The notes under the pieces were generated by a model, which was not told the DNA's origin, ran no database searches, and saw nothing but the letters and a program-made list of their open reading frames with translations. From Desulfobacteraceae bacterium (GTDB lineage: Bacteria > Desulfobacterota > DSM-4660 > Desulfatiglandales > Desulfatiglandaceae), in the NCBI GenBank assembly GCA_011048855.1, contig DSCZ01000496.1:1-5248 (forward strand): DNA of 5,248 nucleotides, in the 5' to 3' direction. A program made the position numbers and the translations under genes. The first letter of the stretch is position 1. Each line of letters opens with the position of its first letter. Positions 1 to 5,248 of the stretch are shown piece by piece.

Positions 1-1
1 A

Positions 2-961
2 TATATTGTTTACCATCATAATACTGTCGATTTTGTCGTCTTCAAACTCCAGGAGCCGCATGATGTCTACAAGGGAAAAAAGAGGATCCGTACCGAATTT
101 GTGGCTGCAGGCGGAATGATAAATCATTCGCTCTGGGAATCCATTCAAGCTGCAGGCTGCGATATTTCCCTTGTGGACCAATTGACGGAACTGTATTCCT
201 GGGCTGTGGATTTTTACCACCTTCAGCGTGGAGACCGTTTTGCCGTGGTTTATGAACGACAGATGGCGGCCGATCAGCCTGTAGGAGTCAAACAGGTTGC
301 GGCCGCTTGTTTTACTCACAGAAATCGGGATTTTTACCTTTTCCGCTACCGTTCGAAGGATGGGGTGGGCTATTATGACGAACAAGGAAAGGGTATAAAA
401 AAGACATTTCTTAAAGCTCCGTTGAAATACACATGCATCACATCTAAATTTAATCCAGGTCGACTGCACCCGGTGCTAAAATATAAACGTCCTCATCTTG
501 GGACGGATTTTGCAGCCCCCGAGGGGACTCCGATTATGTCGGTGGGAGACGGGCAAGTCCTGGAATCCAAATATCACAGAGATTTGGGAAACCACATAAA
601 AATAAGGCATGATAAAGTTTATTGTACCGAGTATTTGCATTTGGCGCGTTTCGCCGACGGCATAAAGCCGGGCATTGAGGTGAAACAGGGTCAGCTTATC
701 GGTTATGTCGGAAAAACCGGCCTTGCAACCGGGCCCCATCTGGAATTCAGGCTCTGGAAAAACGGCAAGCCAGTGGATATTTTTAAGGAAGATCTTCCCG
801 CTTCCAAACCTCTTGATGGGCAAGAAAAAGAAAAATTTCTACATAGAACAGCTTCCTTAAAAAGTGAACTGGATCGTATTAAGACTAATACTGAACAACC
901 TATAAAGCTTACATATCTTAAGGAAAATTATCCTGAATCTTCAACAATGATAAGACCGTAA
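2..961 (+). CDS. M23 (LytM-type) metallopeptidase, 5' truncated by window edge
   Basis: Probable periplasmic peptidoglycan endopeptidase that cuts peptide cross-links. The frame is open from base 2 with no stop, and the residues read before the GTG at 101 (ending KRIRTEF) continue smoothly into it, so GTG 101 is internal. The true start, with any signal peptide or membrane anchor, lies outside the window. The visible part is about 319 residues. It starts with the N-terminal domain found in long M23 proteins (about 100-255, including VDFYHLQRGDRFAVVYE), followed by the M23 beta domain (about 430-790). Catalytic motifs are HLGTD (His at 494-496, Asp at 506-508), YLHL (His at 638-640) and GPHLEF (His at 737-739). 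The last motif normally reads HxH, but here the second His, usually a zinc ligand, is Glu at 743-745. A charged tail of about 55 residues follows. The gene converges on the OmpA-domain gene. Family assignment is secure; the exact bond cut is unknown. Confidence 0.93.
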   Translation, partial: YIVYHHNTVDFVVFKLQEPHDVYKGKKRIRTEFVAAGGMINHSLWESIQAAGCDISLVDQLTELYSWAVDFYHLQRGDRFAVVYERQMAADQPVGVKQVAAACFTHRNRDFYLFRYRSKDGVGYYDEQGKGIKKTFLKAPLKYTCITSKFNPGRLHPVLKYKRPHLGTDFAAPEGTPIMSVGDGQVLESKYHRDLGNHIKIRHDKVYCTEYLHLARFADGIKPGIEVKQGQLIGYVGKTGLATGPHLEFRLWKNGKPVDIFKEDLPASKPLDGQEKEKFLHRTASLKSELDRIKTNTEQPIKLTYLKENYPESSTMIRP

Positions 962-993
962 AAAGTAGAAGTCGTCAATAATCGTTCCTTGAT

Positions 994-3123
994 TTATGGT
1001 AGTTTCAGTGGGGGTCCAATCGTGATTGTCACCCTTCGGTTGAGTGACCTTCCGTCTGCCGTGTCGTTGGGGGCCACGGGGTCATAAAATGATTTACCGA
1101 CAGGTTCCAACAGACTCGGATGCAAACCCATCCGGTGCTGAAAAAAACGTACAACGGAACAGGCCCTTGCCGCGGAGAGCTCCCAATTCGTCGGATACTT
1201 TGTACGATAATCGGCCTTTATCGGAATGTTGTCCGTATGCCCGACAACCTTGATCATCCGGTCCTCTATTGTTTTTATAACGTCTCCGACTTTCTGAAGC
1301 ACCCTTTCCCCTTCCGGTGTGATCGCCGCCCTGCCTGCGGGAAACAGTATACTGTCCACGACTTCAAGTGTAATCATGCCCTTAATTTGTTCAATGGTTA
1401 TCTCTTTGCGCTCCAGTTCCCGCCGAAGATCAAAAACAAGGGTTTCATAGGTTTCTTTGACAGATTCTATCTCAAGTTCTTTTAGCTGCGCTTTTTCCTT
1501 CACCTTTATCATTTCCCGTCTCAGCTCTTCCATGGTGCTCGATGTATCCATGATTTTTTCTTCAAGGGTGTGGTAAGCCTCAAGAGTTTCTTCCAGCTGG
1601 GCGTCAAGTCGGGCTATCCTGGCGTCCTTTTGTTCGCAGGTTGATTCCAGCTCCTGCAAATCACTGTTACATTTCTGCTGCAGCTCGGAGAGCCGTGATT
1701 CCAGTTGATCGCGTTGCGCTTCGGCCGCCTGCAAATTTTTGACGGCAGTATCGAATTGTGTTTTTGCATTCCGGAGTTCGCTTTCCAGTTCAAGACGATG
1801 CTTTTCACAACGTTCACGGGCGCCTGAAAGCGCGGAAAGTTCCTCGCGACTGTTGGTGATTTTTTCTTTGAAACCTGAAAGGCTCGCCTCGAGTGCATTA
1901 TATTTTTCGATAAAACCTTTATATTTTTTACGTTGTTCTTCAAGCGCAGCTTCAAGCTCCAATCGCGCTTCTTCCTTCGCCACAAGTCGGGCGGAGAAAC
2001 GGTCGAGTTTCTCCTTTATCGAACTGCATTTTTCCTCTGCTATGCGAGCACTTCCACGCGCTTCTTCAAGTTGAGATTCAAGAGATCTGCAATATTCGTT
2101 TTGATCCTCCCTCTCCTTTTGAATCTGCTCGATTTCCGTCTCAAAAGAGCGACATTTATCTGCAAGCACGCGAGACTTTTCACGTTCTTCTTCAAGCGCG
2201 GCTTCCAGGTCTGATCGTGCCTTTTTCTTCGCTTCGATTTGGGCGGACAAACGGTCGAGTTCCTCCCTCATGGTATTGTATTTTTTCTCTGCTTTAAGAG
2301 CATTTTCACGTGCGTCTTGAAGCTTTGATTTAATTTTATCCCGCTCTTTTTTTATCGTTACGAGCCGGGCTTCCCATGCTTCTGTCAACGACATCAGCTT
2401 ATTTTCCAGACAGTCGTTTTTGCTTTCGATTTTCGTCAGCGCTTCGTTAAGGGCTATGATTTCTTGATCTTTTCCAGTGATTTCTTCGTTCAACCTCTGT
2501 ATCCGATCATCGTACTTGAGCTTATTTTGGTTCATTTCCTGTTCGACCGCTTCGCACCGGGTGAGAGCCGATTGCAGTTTTTCACGCAATTCCTCTATTT
2601 CCTCCTCCATCATAGCTTTTTCGGAAGCTTTACGATTTTCGATTTCGTGTACTCTCAACGCTGCTTCGGAAAGATTCCTTTCAAGCCCTTCAACTTCATC
2701 CCGGCATAGAGATAGCAGCTTTTCCAGCTCCGCTGTTTTCTCCCTGTAATCACTGCGTATCGAGGCGATTCCGGCTTCCATTTCACCCCTCTGTGATTGC
2801 AGGGAAACGATTTCATCGCGCAGCAATTTGGTTCGACGCCGGCATTCTTCCTCCAGGGCTCGCAGGCGTTTCTCTGCTTCCCCTTCCGAGATTTGGGCCA
2901 TTTTCAGTTCGCTGCGAAGGCCGGCGAGGGTTTCTTCGAGTTCCCTGGCGGACAGGTCACAGTCCTGTCGCGTCGCTTCAAGTTCCTTTTCTATTGAAGC
3001 ACGTGCAGCTCGCTCGGTGTCCAGGGAATCACTCGTTTTCGCCAGATTTTTGCGTGTGATCACACCGAAAGCGACGGATGCCGCCAAAAGCAGGGCCAAG
3101 AGTACATAGACTGCGTTTCTCAT
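994..3123 (-). CDS. Long coiled-coil envelope protein with C-terminal OmpA/MotB-like peptidoglycan-binding domain
   Basis: A 709-residue protein likely to link the inner membrane or periplasm to the cell wall. Residues 4-22 are a hydrophobic segment (YVLLALLLAASVAFG). It may be an uncleaved anchor or a signal peptide, since SVA|F and AFG|V are possible cleavage sites; the positive charges R24, K25 and K29 just after it are unusual for a simple N-in anchor. Residues about 30-580 are almost continuous heptad-repeat coiled coil, rich in Glu, Lys, Arg and Leu. Residues about 583-702 form an OmpA-like domain: VDSILFPAG, then GHTDNIPI (D631), then NWELSAARA (646-654), then LNRRVTI. The Asp and Arg fit the diaminopimelate-binding residues of the family, and the GHTDNIP/NWELSAARA form resembles MotB more than OmpA itself. 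Eleven cysteines lie in the rod, and residues 266-320 and 350-404 are a duplication. Search tools may label such rods Smc-like, but there are no ATPase motifs. ATG 3123 follows a good ribosome site. The specific cellular role is unknown. Confidence 0.92.
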   Translation of the reverse strand: MRNAVYVLLALLLAASVAFGVITRKNLAKTSDSLDTERAARASIEKELEATRQDCDLSARELEETLAGLRSELKMAQISEGEAEKRLRALEEECRRRTKLLRDEIVSLQSQRGEMEAGIASIRSDYREKTAELEKLLSLCRDEVEGLERNLSEAALRVHEIENRKASEKAMMEEEIEELREKLQSALTRCEAVEQEMNQNKLKYDDRIQRLNEEITGKDQEIIALNEALTKIESKNDCLENKLMSLTEAWEARLVTIKKERDKIKSKLQDARENALKAEKKYNTMREELDRLSAQIEAKKKARSDLEAALEEEREKSRVLADKCRSFETEIEQIQKEREDQNEYCRSLESQLEEARGSARIAEEKCSSIKEKLDRFSARLVAKEEARLELEAALEEQRKKYKGFIEKYNALEASLSGFKEKITNSREELSALSGARERCEKHRLELESELRNAKTQFDTAVKNLQAAEAQRDQLESRLSELQQKCNSDLQELESTCEQKDARIARLDAQLEETLEAYHTLEEKIMDTSSTMEELRREMIKVKEKAQLKELEIESVKETYETLVFDLRRELERKEITIEQIKGMITLEVVDSILFPAGRAAITPEGERVLQKVGDVIKTIEDRMIKVVGHTDNIPIKADYRTKYPTNWELSAARACSVVRFFQHRMGLHPSLLEPVGKSFYDPVAPNDTADGRSLNRRVTITIGPPLKLP
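1912..2076 (-). repeat. Intragenic tandem duplication, copy 2 (residues 350-404)
   Basis: This segment matches the segment 252 bp away in the same gene. Shared runs include LEAALEE, the pair LDRLSAQ/LDRFSAR, and AR at matching positions; roughly half the residues are identical by eye. DNA similarity is visible too, for example a shared cttcttcaagcgc followed by an a/g difference. The 84-residue offset is exactly 12 heptads, so the coiled coil stays in register. Confidence 0.7.
2164..2328 (-). repeat. Intragenic tandem duplication, copy 1 (residues 266-320)
   Basis: This is the partner of the copy at 1912-2076. It starts SKLQDAREN against SQLEEARGS in the other copy and includes ARSDLEAALEEEREK against ARLELEAALEEQRKK. 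Similarity at the DNA level, for example gcggacaaacggtcgag against gcggagaaacggtcgag, suggests a real duplication rather than shared coiled-coil composition alone. Confidence 0.7.
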
Positions 3124-3129
3124 CTACGG

Positions 3130-3136
3130 CTCCTTT
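3130..3136 (-). promoter_or_regulatory. Ribosome binding site of the coiled-coil/OmpA gene
   Basis: Read on the minus strand, AAAGGAG lies six bases before the ATG at 3123. It is a near-perfect Shine-Dalgarno sequence at good spacing and supports this start. Confidence 0.8.
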
Positions 3137-3182
3137 CTTTGTGTCTCGGCTGGAAGCGTATCGGTTAAACATTGGATACAAG

Positions 3183-3210
3183 TTGAATTCCGTGACTGAA
3201 TTATTATAGT
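3183..3210 (+). promoter_or_regulatory. Candidate sigma-70 promoter for the J-protein gene
   Basis: A -35-like TTGAAT at 3183-3188 and a -10-like TATAGT at 3205-3210 are separated by 16 bp, with four and five of six consensus bases respectively. It points to the J-protein gene and would give a leader of roughly 115 bases. The direct repeat TGAATT (3184-3189 and 3197-3202) lies within it and could be chance. No CIRCE element was found, and no heat-shock sigma promoter with correct spacing. Confidence 0.4.
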
Positions 3211-3231
3211 GGACGGGTCTGATTTATCCAG
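3203..3231 (-). promoter_or_regulatory. Candidate promoter for the coiled-coil/OmpA gene
   Basis: On the minus strand there is a perfect -10 TATAAT at 3203-3208. The best-spaced -35 is a poor CTGGAT at 3226-3231 with a 17-bp spacer, so this promoter may need an activator or act weakly. The -10 overlaps that of the rightward promoter on the opposite strand. Confidence 0.35.
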
Positions 3232-3242
3232 TTAAATCTTTC

Positions 3243-3262
3243 AAGTCCAACCGGGCTTTTTT
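3243..3262 (+). terminator. Terminator-like hairpin in the J-protein leader
   Basis: AAGTCC (3243-3248) can pair with GGGCTT (3253-3258) around the loop AACC, giving six pairs including one G-U. The last two bases of the stem begin an uninterrupted run of six T (3257-3262). This is the form of a short intrinsic terminator. It lies downstream of the candidate rightward promoter and upstream of the J-protein start, with no rightward gene ending nearby, so it is either an attenuator or a block to stray transcription. The stem is short, so strength is uncertain. Confidence 0.4.
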
Positions 3263-3279
3263 CCAAACCAGTGCAAACA

Positions 3280-3304
3280 TGCGGCCCTCGGGACATGAGC
3301 CGCA
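3280..3304 (+). promoter_or_regulatory. GC-rich inverted repeat in the J-protein leader
   Basis: TGCGGC (3280-3285) is exactly complementary to GCCGCA (3299-3304) across a 13-base loop. The hairpin would sit between the terminator-like hairpin and the ribosome site. It matches no riboswitch or RNA thermometer that I recognise. Confidence 0.3.
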
Positions 3305-3322
3305 ATTTCGTTTTCGCACTCC

Positions 3323-3326
3323 AGGA
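3323..3326 (+). promoter_or_regulatory. Ribosome binding site that decides the J-protein start
   Basis: AGGA lies seven bases before ATG 3334. The other in-frame starts, GTG 3271 and ATG 3295, have no comparable site and would add residues ahead of the J-domain that do not fit the family. Confidence 0.65.
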
Positions 3327-3333
3327 TAGATTG

Positions 3334-4143
3334 ATGACCGGTAAAGATTACTATGGAATTCTCGGGGTCAAACCCGACGTCGACAACGACGAAATAAGAC
3401 GGGCCTTCAGGAAAAAGGCTCTCCAGTTCCACCCGGACCGCAACAAGAATCCGGACGCGGCGGAGCGGATGGGGGAGGTCAACGAGGCTTATGCAGTACT
3501 TTCCGAGCCGGAAAAAAGGCGGAATTATGACCTTATGAGGCATCGGTTCGGGGCATCCGCCCAGGACCAATTTCGAGAGAAGTATTCACATGAAGATATT
3601 TTCGAGGGCTCCGATATCCAGGATGTTTTCGAAGAATTGAGCAGGATGTTCGGGCTCCGCGGTTTCGAAGATATTTTTAATTTCGATGCACGCCGTGGCC
3701 CGGTCTACCGGACTTTTCAATACCGTCGCCCGGGGATGTCGGCCAGGGGGTTCGTGTTTTTTTCGTCATCCGGAATCAACAGGATGAAATTCGGCCGCCT
3801 TTCCCCCGGCGGAAAAATGGGAGGCTTTCTCGCGGAAGGCCTCCGCAGGAGGCTCGGATTTGTGGCACCCCGGAAAGGAAAAGACCGGCACGACCGCATC
3901 GTAATATCCGGGGACCTTGCCCGCAGTGGTGGCAAAATCGAATATCATTGCAGACTTAACGACAAAGTGCTGCTCGTTACAATCCCACCCGATATCAAAA
4001 ACGGCGGCACACTTCGGCTTCGGGGGATGGGGAACCCTGGGAAAAACGGGGGCGAGGCCGGCGATCTTTATGTAACGGTTAAAATACGGTCGCCGGTGCT
4101 CCACTGGTTGAAAAAGGCGGCGGGCAGGCTGACGAAAAAATGA
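3334..4143 (+). CDS. J-domain co-chaperone with a single DnaJ C-terminal domain
   Basis: A 269-residue DnaJ/CbpA-like protein expected to stimulate the ATPase of a DnaK-type Hsp70 in the cytoplasm. The J-domain is residues 4-66: it opens KDYYGILGV, has the essential HPD at 33-35, and continues KNPDAAERMGEVNEAYAVLS. Residues about 70-180 form a low-complexity linker with Phe, Gly and Arg, including EDIFEGSDIQDVFEELSRMF; it is not the usual Gly-Phe region. There is no CxxCxGxG zinc finger; the one Cys downstream is C206. Residues about 187-252 match one DnaJ C-terminal beta domain (VTIPPDIKNGGTLRLRGMG, then GEAGDLYVTVKI). The protein stops soon after, at SPVLHWLKK, so the second beta domain and the dimerisation end of full DnaJ (about 370 residues) are missing. 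The reading frame is clean, so this appears to be a natural short form. The start at 3334 is chosen from the ribosome site and the J-domain boundary. The first part is clearly more GC-rich than the neighbouring coiled-coil gene. It is not the housekeeping dnaJ. Confidence 0.9.
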   Translation: MTGKDYYGILGVKPDVDNDEIRRAFRKKALQFHPDRNKNPDAAERMGEVNEAYAVLSEPEKRRNYDLMRHRFGASAQDQFREKYSHEDIFEGSDIQDVFEELSRMFGLRGFEDIFNFDARRGPVYRTFQYRRPGMSARGFVFFSSSGINRMKFGRLSPGGKMGGFLAEGLRRRLGFVAPRKGKDRHDRIVISGDLARSGGKIEYHCRLNDKVLLVTIPPDIKNGGTLRLRGMGNPGKNGGEAGDLYVTVKIRSPVLHWLKKAAGRLTKK

Positions 4144-4158
4144 AAGATCAGGAACAGT

Positions 4159-4464
4159 TCATCTTCTGACGATTTCATAGGCCGGCTTCCGCAGGTGAGT
4201 GGATTTACAGGCGGGACATCTGCCGGGGGGCCGAAATCTTTTTCTCCCTTCGAAAACAAAGCCGCACTTCATGCATTCCGCCGGATGAATCAGAAGTTTT
4301 TCTCCTCTCGAAGCCACTGACTTTCCCACGTGGACCAAATGTTCGTAGACTTCTTTTTCGCTTATCCGGACACTTTGAGAGATATCGAGCGACGTTGCGT
4401 GCCTCTCTTCCAGCAATGCTATGATTCGCCGTCGAACCGTTTCCTGTTCATTTGAGCCGTTCAT
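4159..4464 (-). CDS. Small HTH/zinc-ribbon transcriptional regulator (COG3357-type)
   Basis: A 101-residue predicted DNA-binding protein. Residues about 8-52 look like a winged-helix or ArsR-like helix-turn-helix (RRRIIALLEERHATSLDIS, then ISEKEVYEHLVHV). A four-cysteine zinc ribbon follows, with C64xxC67 and C83xxC86 around a basic, Pro-containing loop (RKRFRPPGRCPAC). This matches predicted regulators with an HTH fused to a zinc ribbon, known from archaea and some anaerobic bacteria. The target and signal are unknown. ATG 4464 starts only 10 bp after the phosphatase stop and has just a weak purine-rich site, so translation may be coupled to the phosphatase gene. Its stop is 15 bp from that of the J-protein gene on the other strand. 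The zinc ribbon could instead sense metal or redox state. Family call fairly sure; function inferred. Confidence 0.82.
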   Translation of the reverse strand: MNGSNEQETVRRRIIALLEERHATSLDISQSVRISEKEVYEHLVHVGKSVASRGEKLLIHPAECMKCGFVFEGRKRFRPPGRCPACKSTHLRKPAYEIVRR

Positions 4465-4474
4465 AAGTCACTTT

Positions 4475-5212
4475 TCAATCAAGTTTAACCAGGATCACCG
4501 TCGTATTATCGGGCATGGCGCATCCGGTTAAAACCTCGCGTATCAGTGTTTCTGCCAGCAAGCGTGGTTCAGTATGCTCTCTGCACAGGCGGGCGACTGT
4601 TTCATTGTCCATTTCGTCAAAAAGACCGTCGGTAGCGGCCACAAGCCACCCGTCCCGATCACGAATTTCGTGGACAAAGGTCGCCGGGGTCGGAATCACA
4701 CCCGCATCCCGAAAATATTCGTCTCCAAGGCTCCTTGTGGGCATCAGACCCCGGATGCCTTTCATGACATATGGGTAGTCTATCTTTCCTCCTGAAAGGA
4801 GGATTCTCTTAAACTCTTCGGCATTATCAAGCCTGTGGTCAATGGTGAGCTGTGTGACGTAGTCGTCGCCGACGACGATTATCCTGGAGTCTCCGGCATT
4901 AGCGATGTGAATCCTCATTTTTTCCAGTAGAAATGTCGCAGCAGTTGTTCCGGAATCCTGGTGCTTGAGGTCATCTGAAACTTTTTGATAAGCACTGCAG
5001 AACGCTCCCGAAGGCGAGACGCCTTCTTTAGCGGAATCGAGAAAATATAAATGAAGCGTCTCTGCGGCGTAGCGGGCGGCATATGAACCGCTGTGACCGT
5101 CGTATACCCCTCCGAATATAGTGCCGATGCCACTGAAATCCAAATCAAGGAAATGAAAATCCTCCATATGACCCCTGGCACCCTGTTCGGAAATCACGGT
5201 TGCGATAGGCAT
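4475..5212 (-). CDS. PP2C/PPM-family Ser/Thr protein phosphatase, eukaryote-like
   Basis: A 245-residue metal-dependent phosphatase, probably cytoplasmic, that removes phosphate from Ser or Thr in proteins. Family motifs occur in order: ARGHMEDFH (residues 12-20), GGVYDGHSG with D38, SGTTAATFLL (87-96), IANAGDSR (103-110), LTIDHR (122-127), MPTRSLGDEYF (157-167), ATDG with D195, and PDNTTVI with D235. D38, D195 and D235 are the expected Mn/Mg ligands, so it should be active. The MED form of the first motif resembles eukaryotic PP2C more than the usual bacterial NED form. No sensory, transmembrane or kinase domain is present. In-frame TGA TAA stops lie one codon upstream (5216-5221), so ATG 5212 cannot be extended past them; only a weak GAG is seen as ribosome site. 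It probably heads a co-transcribed pair with the HTH/zinc-ribbon gene. No partner kinase lies in the window. Confidence 0.93.
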   Translation of the reverse strand: MPIATVISEQGARGHMEDFHFLDLDFSGIGTIFGGVYDGHSGSYAARYAAETLHLYFLDSAKEGVSPSGAFCSAYQKVSDDLKHQDSGTTAATFLLEKMRIHIANAGDSRIIVVGDDYVTQLTIDHRLDNAEEFKRILLSGGKIDYPYVMKGIRGLMPTRSLGDEYFRDAGVIPTPATFVHEIRDRDGWLVAATDGLFDEMDNETVARLCREHTEPRLLAETLIREVLTGCAMPDNTTVILVKLD

Positions 5213-5248
5213 TTGTTATCATCTCTTTTTATTCGGCGGCGGATCCCC

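Noticed and set aside
962..993. Shared terminator between the convergent M23 and OmpA-domain genes
   Set aside because: Only TCAA/TTGA-type short pairings are present and no stem is followed by a T run in either direction.
1739..2074. Open frames of roughly 90-110 codons on the plus strand opposite the coiled-coil gene, some very rich in Ser and Arg
   Set aside because: They mirror the Glu/Lys/Leu-rich heptads of the real gene on the other strand. They resemble no family, and the minus-strand frame has clear domains and a strong ribosome site.
994..3123. Smc-like chromosome condensation protein
   Set aside because: The long coiled coil is the only similarity. There are no Walker A or B motifs; instead there are an N-terminal hydrophobic segment and an OmpA-like domain.
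3239..3245. CTTGAAA on the minus strand, resembling a heat-shock sigma factor -35 element
   Set aside because: The only C-rich -10-like sequence downstream (CCCGTCC) is over 20 bases away, too far, and the element points toward the envelope gene rather than the chaperone.
3271..3333. Longer J-protein start at GTG 3271 or ATG 3295
   Set aside because: No ribosome site supports either. The extra residues do not belong to the J-domain and would be read through the GC-rich hairpin; ATG 3334 has AGGA at good spacing and fits the family.
4135..4165. Possible terminator for the HTH/zinc-ribbon gene: AAGAT/ATCTT and GAA/TTC pairing followed by a T run on the minus strand
   Set aside because: The stem is A/T-rich, broken by a three-base bulge, has a three-base loop and includes the stop codon. 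Too weak to call, although the T run is suggestive.
5213..5248. Tail of another leftward gene entering from the right edge, ending at TGA 5219-5221 or TAA 5229-5231
   Set aside because: An upstream operon gene is plausible, but fewer than ten codons are visible in any frame, so neither reading can be supported.

Overview
The window carries five protein-coding genes in two convergent blocks. All look chromosomal and bacterial; there is no mobile element, CRISPR array, tRNA or rRNA. The mixture suggests a Gram-negative, possibly deltaproteobacterial (Desulfobacterota-type) genome. The clues are a periplasmic M23 peptidase, an OmpA/MotB-type peptidoglycan-binding protein, a small HTH/zinc-ribbon regulator of the COG3357 type, and a eukaryote-like PP2C phosphatase. 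This placement is an inference from gene types only and is not firm.

Left block (1-3123): a 5'-truncated M23 (LytM-type) metallopeptidase gene runs rightward and ends at 961. It meets, tail to tail across 32 bp, a leftward gene (994-3123) for a 709-residue envelope protein. That protein has an N-terminal hydrophobic segment, more than 500 residues of coiled coil and a C-terminal OmpA-like domain. Both products should act at the cell wall, one cutting peptidoglycan and the other holding on to it.

Middle (3124-3333): a 210-bp divergent intergenic region separates the coiled-coil gene from a rightward J-protein gene. It holds face-to-face promoter candidates with overlapping -10 elements. Between the rightward promoter and the J-protein gene lie a terminator-like hairpin with a T run and a second GC-rich hairpin, so the J-protein mRNA may have a structured leader.

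Right block (3334-5248): the J protein has an intact J-domain, no zinc finger and only one C-terminal beta domain. It converges, across 15 bp, on a leftward gene pair: a PP2C-type Ser/Thr phosphatase followed 10 bp later by an HTH/zinc-ribbon transcription regulator. This pair looks like an operon whose promoter lies beyond the right edge. Together the right block joins a chaperone partner, reversible protein phosphorylation and transcription control. I saw no certain new system. The points most worth a second look are the structured J-protein leader, the core-position cysteines and internal duplication in the coiled-coil protein, the minimal J-protein architecture, and the phosphatase/regulator pair.
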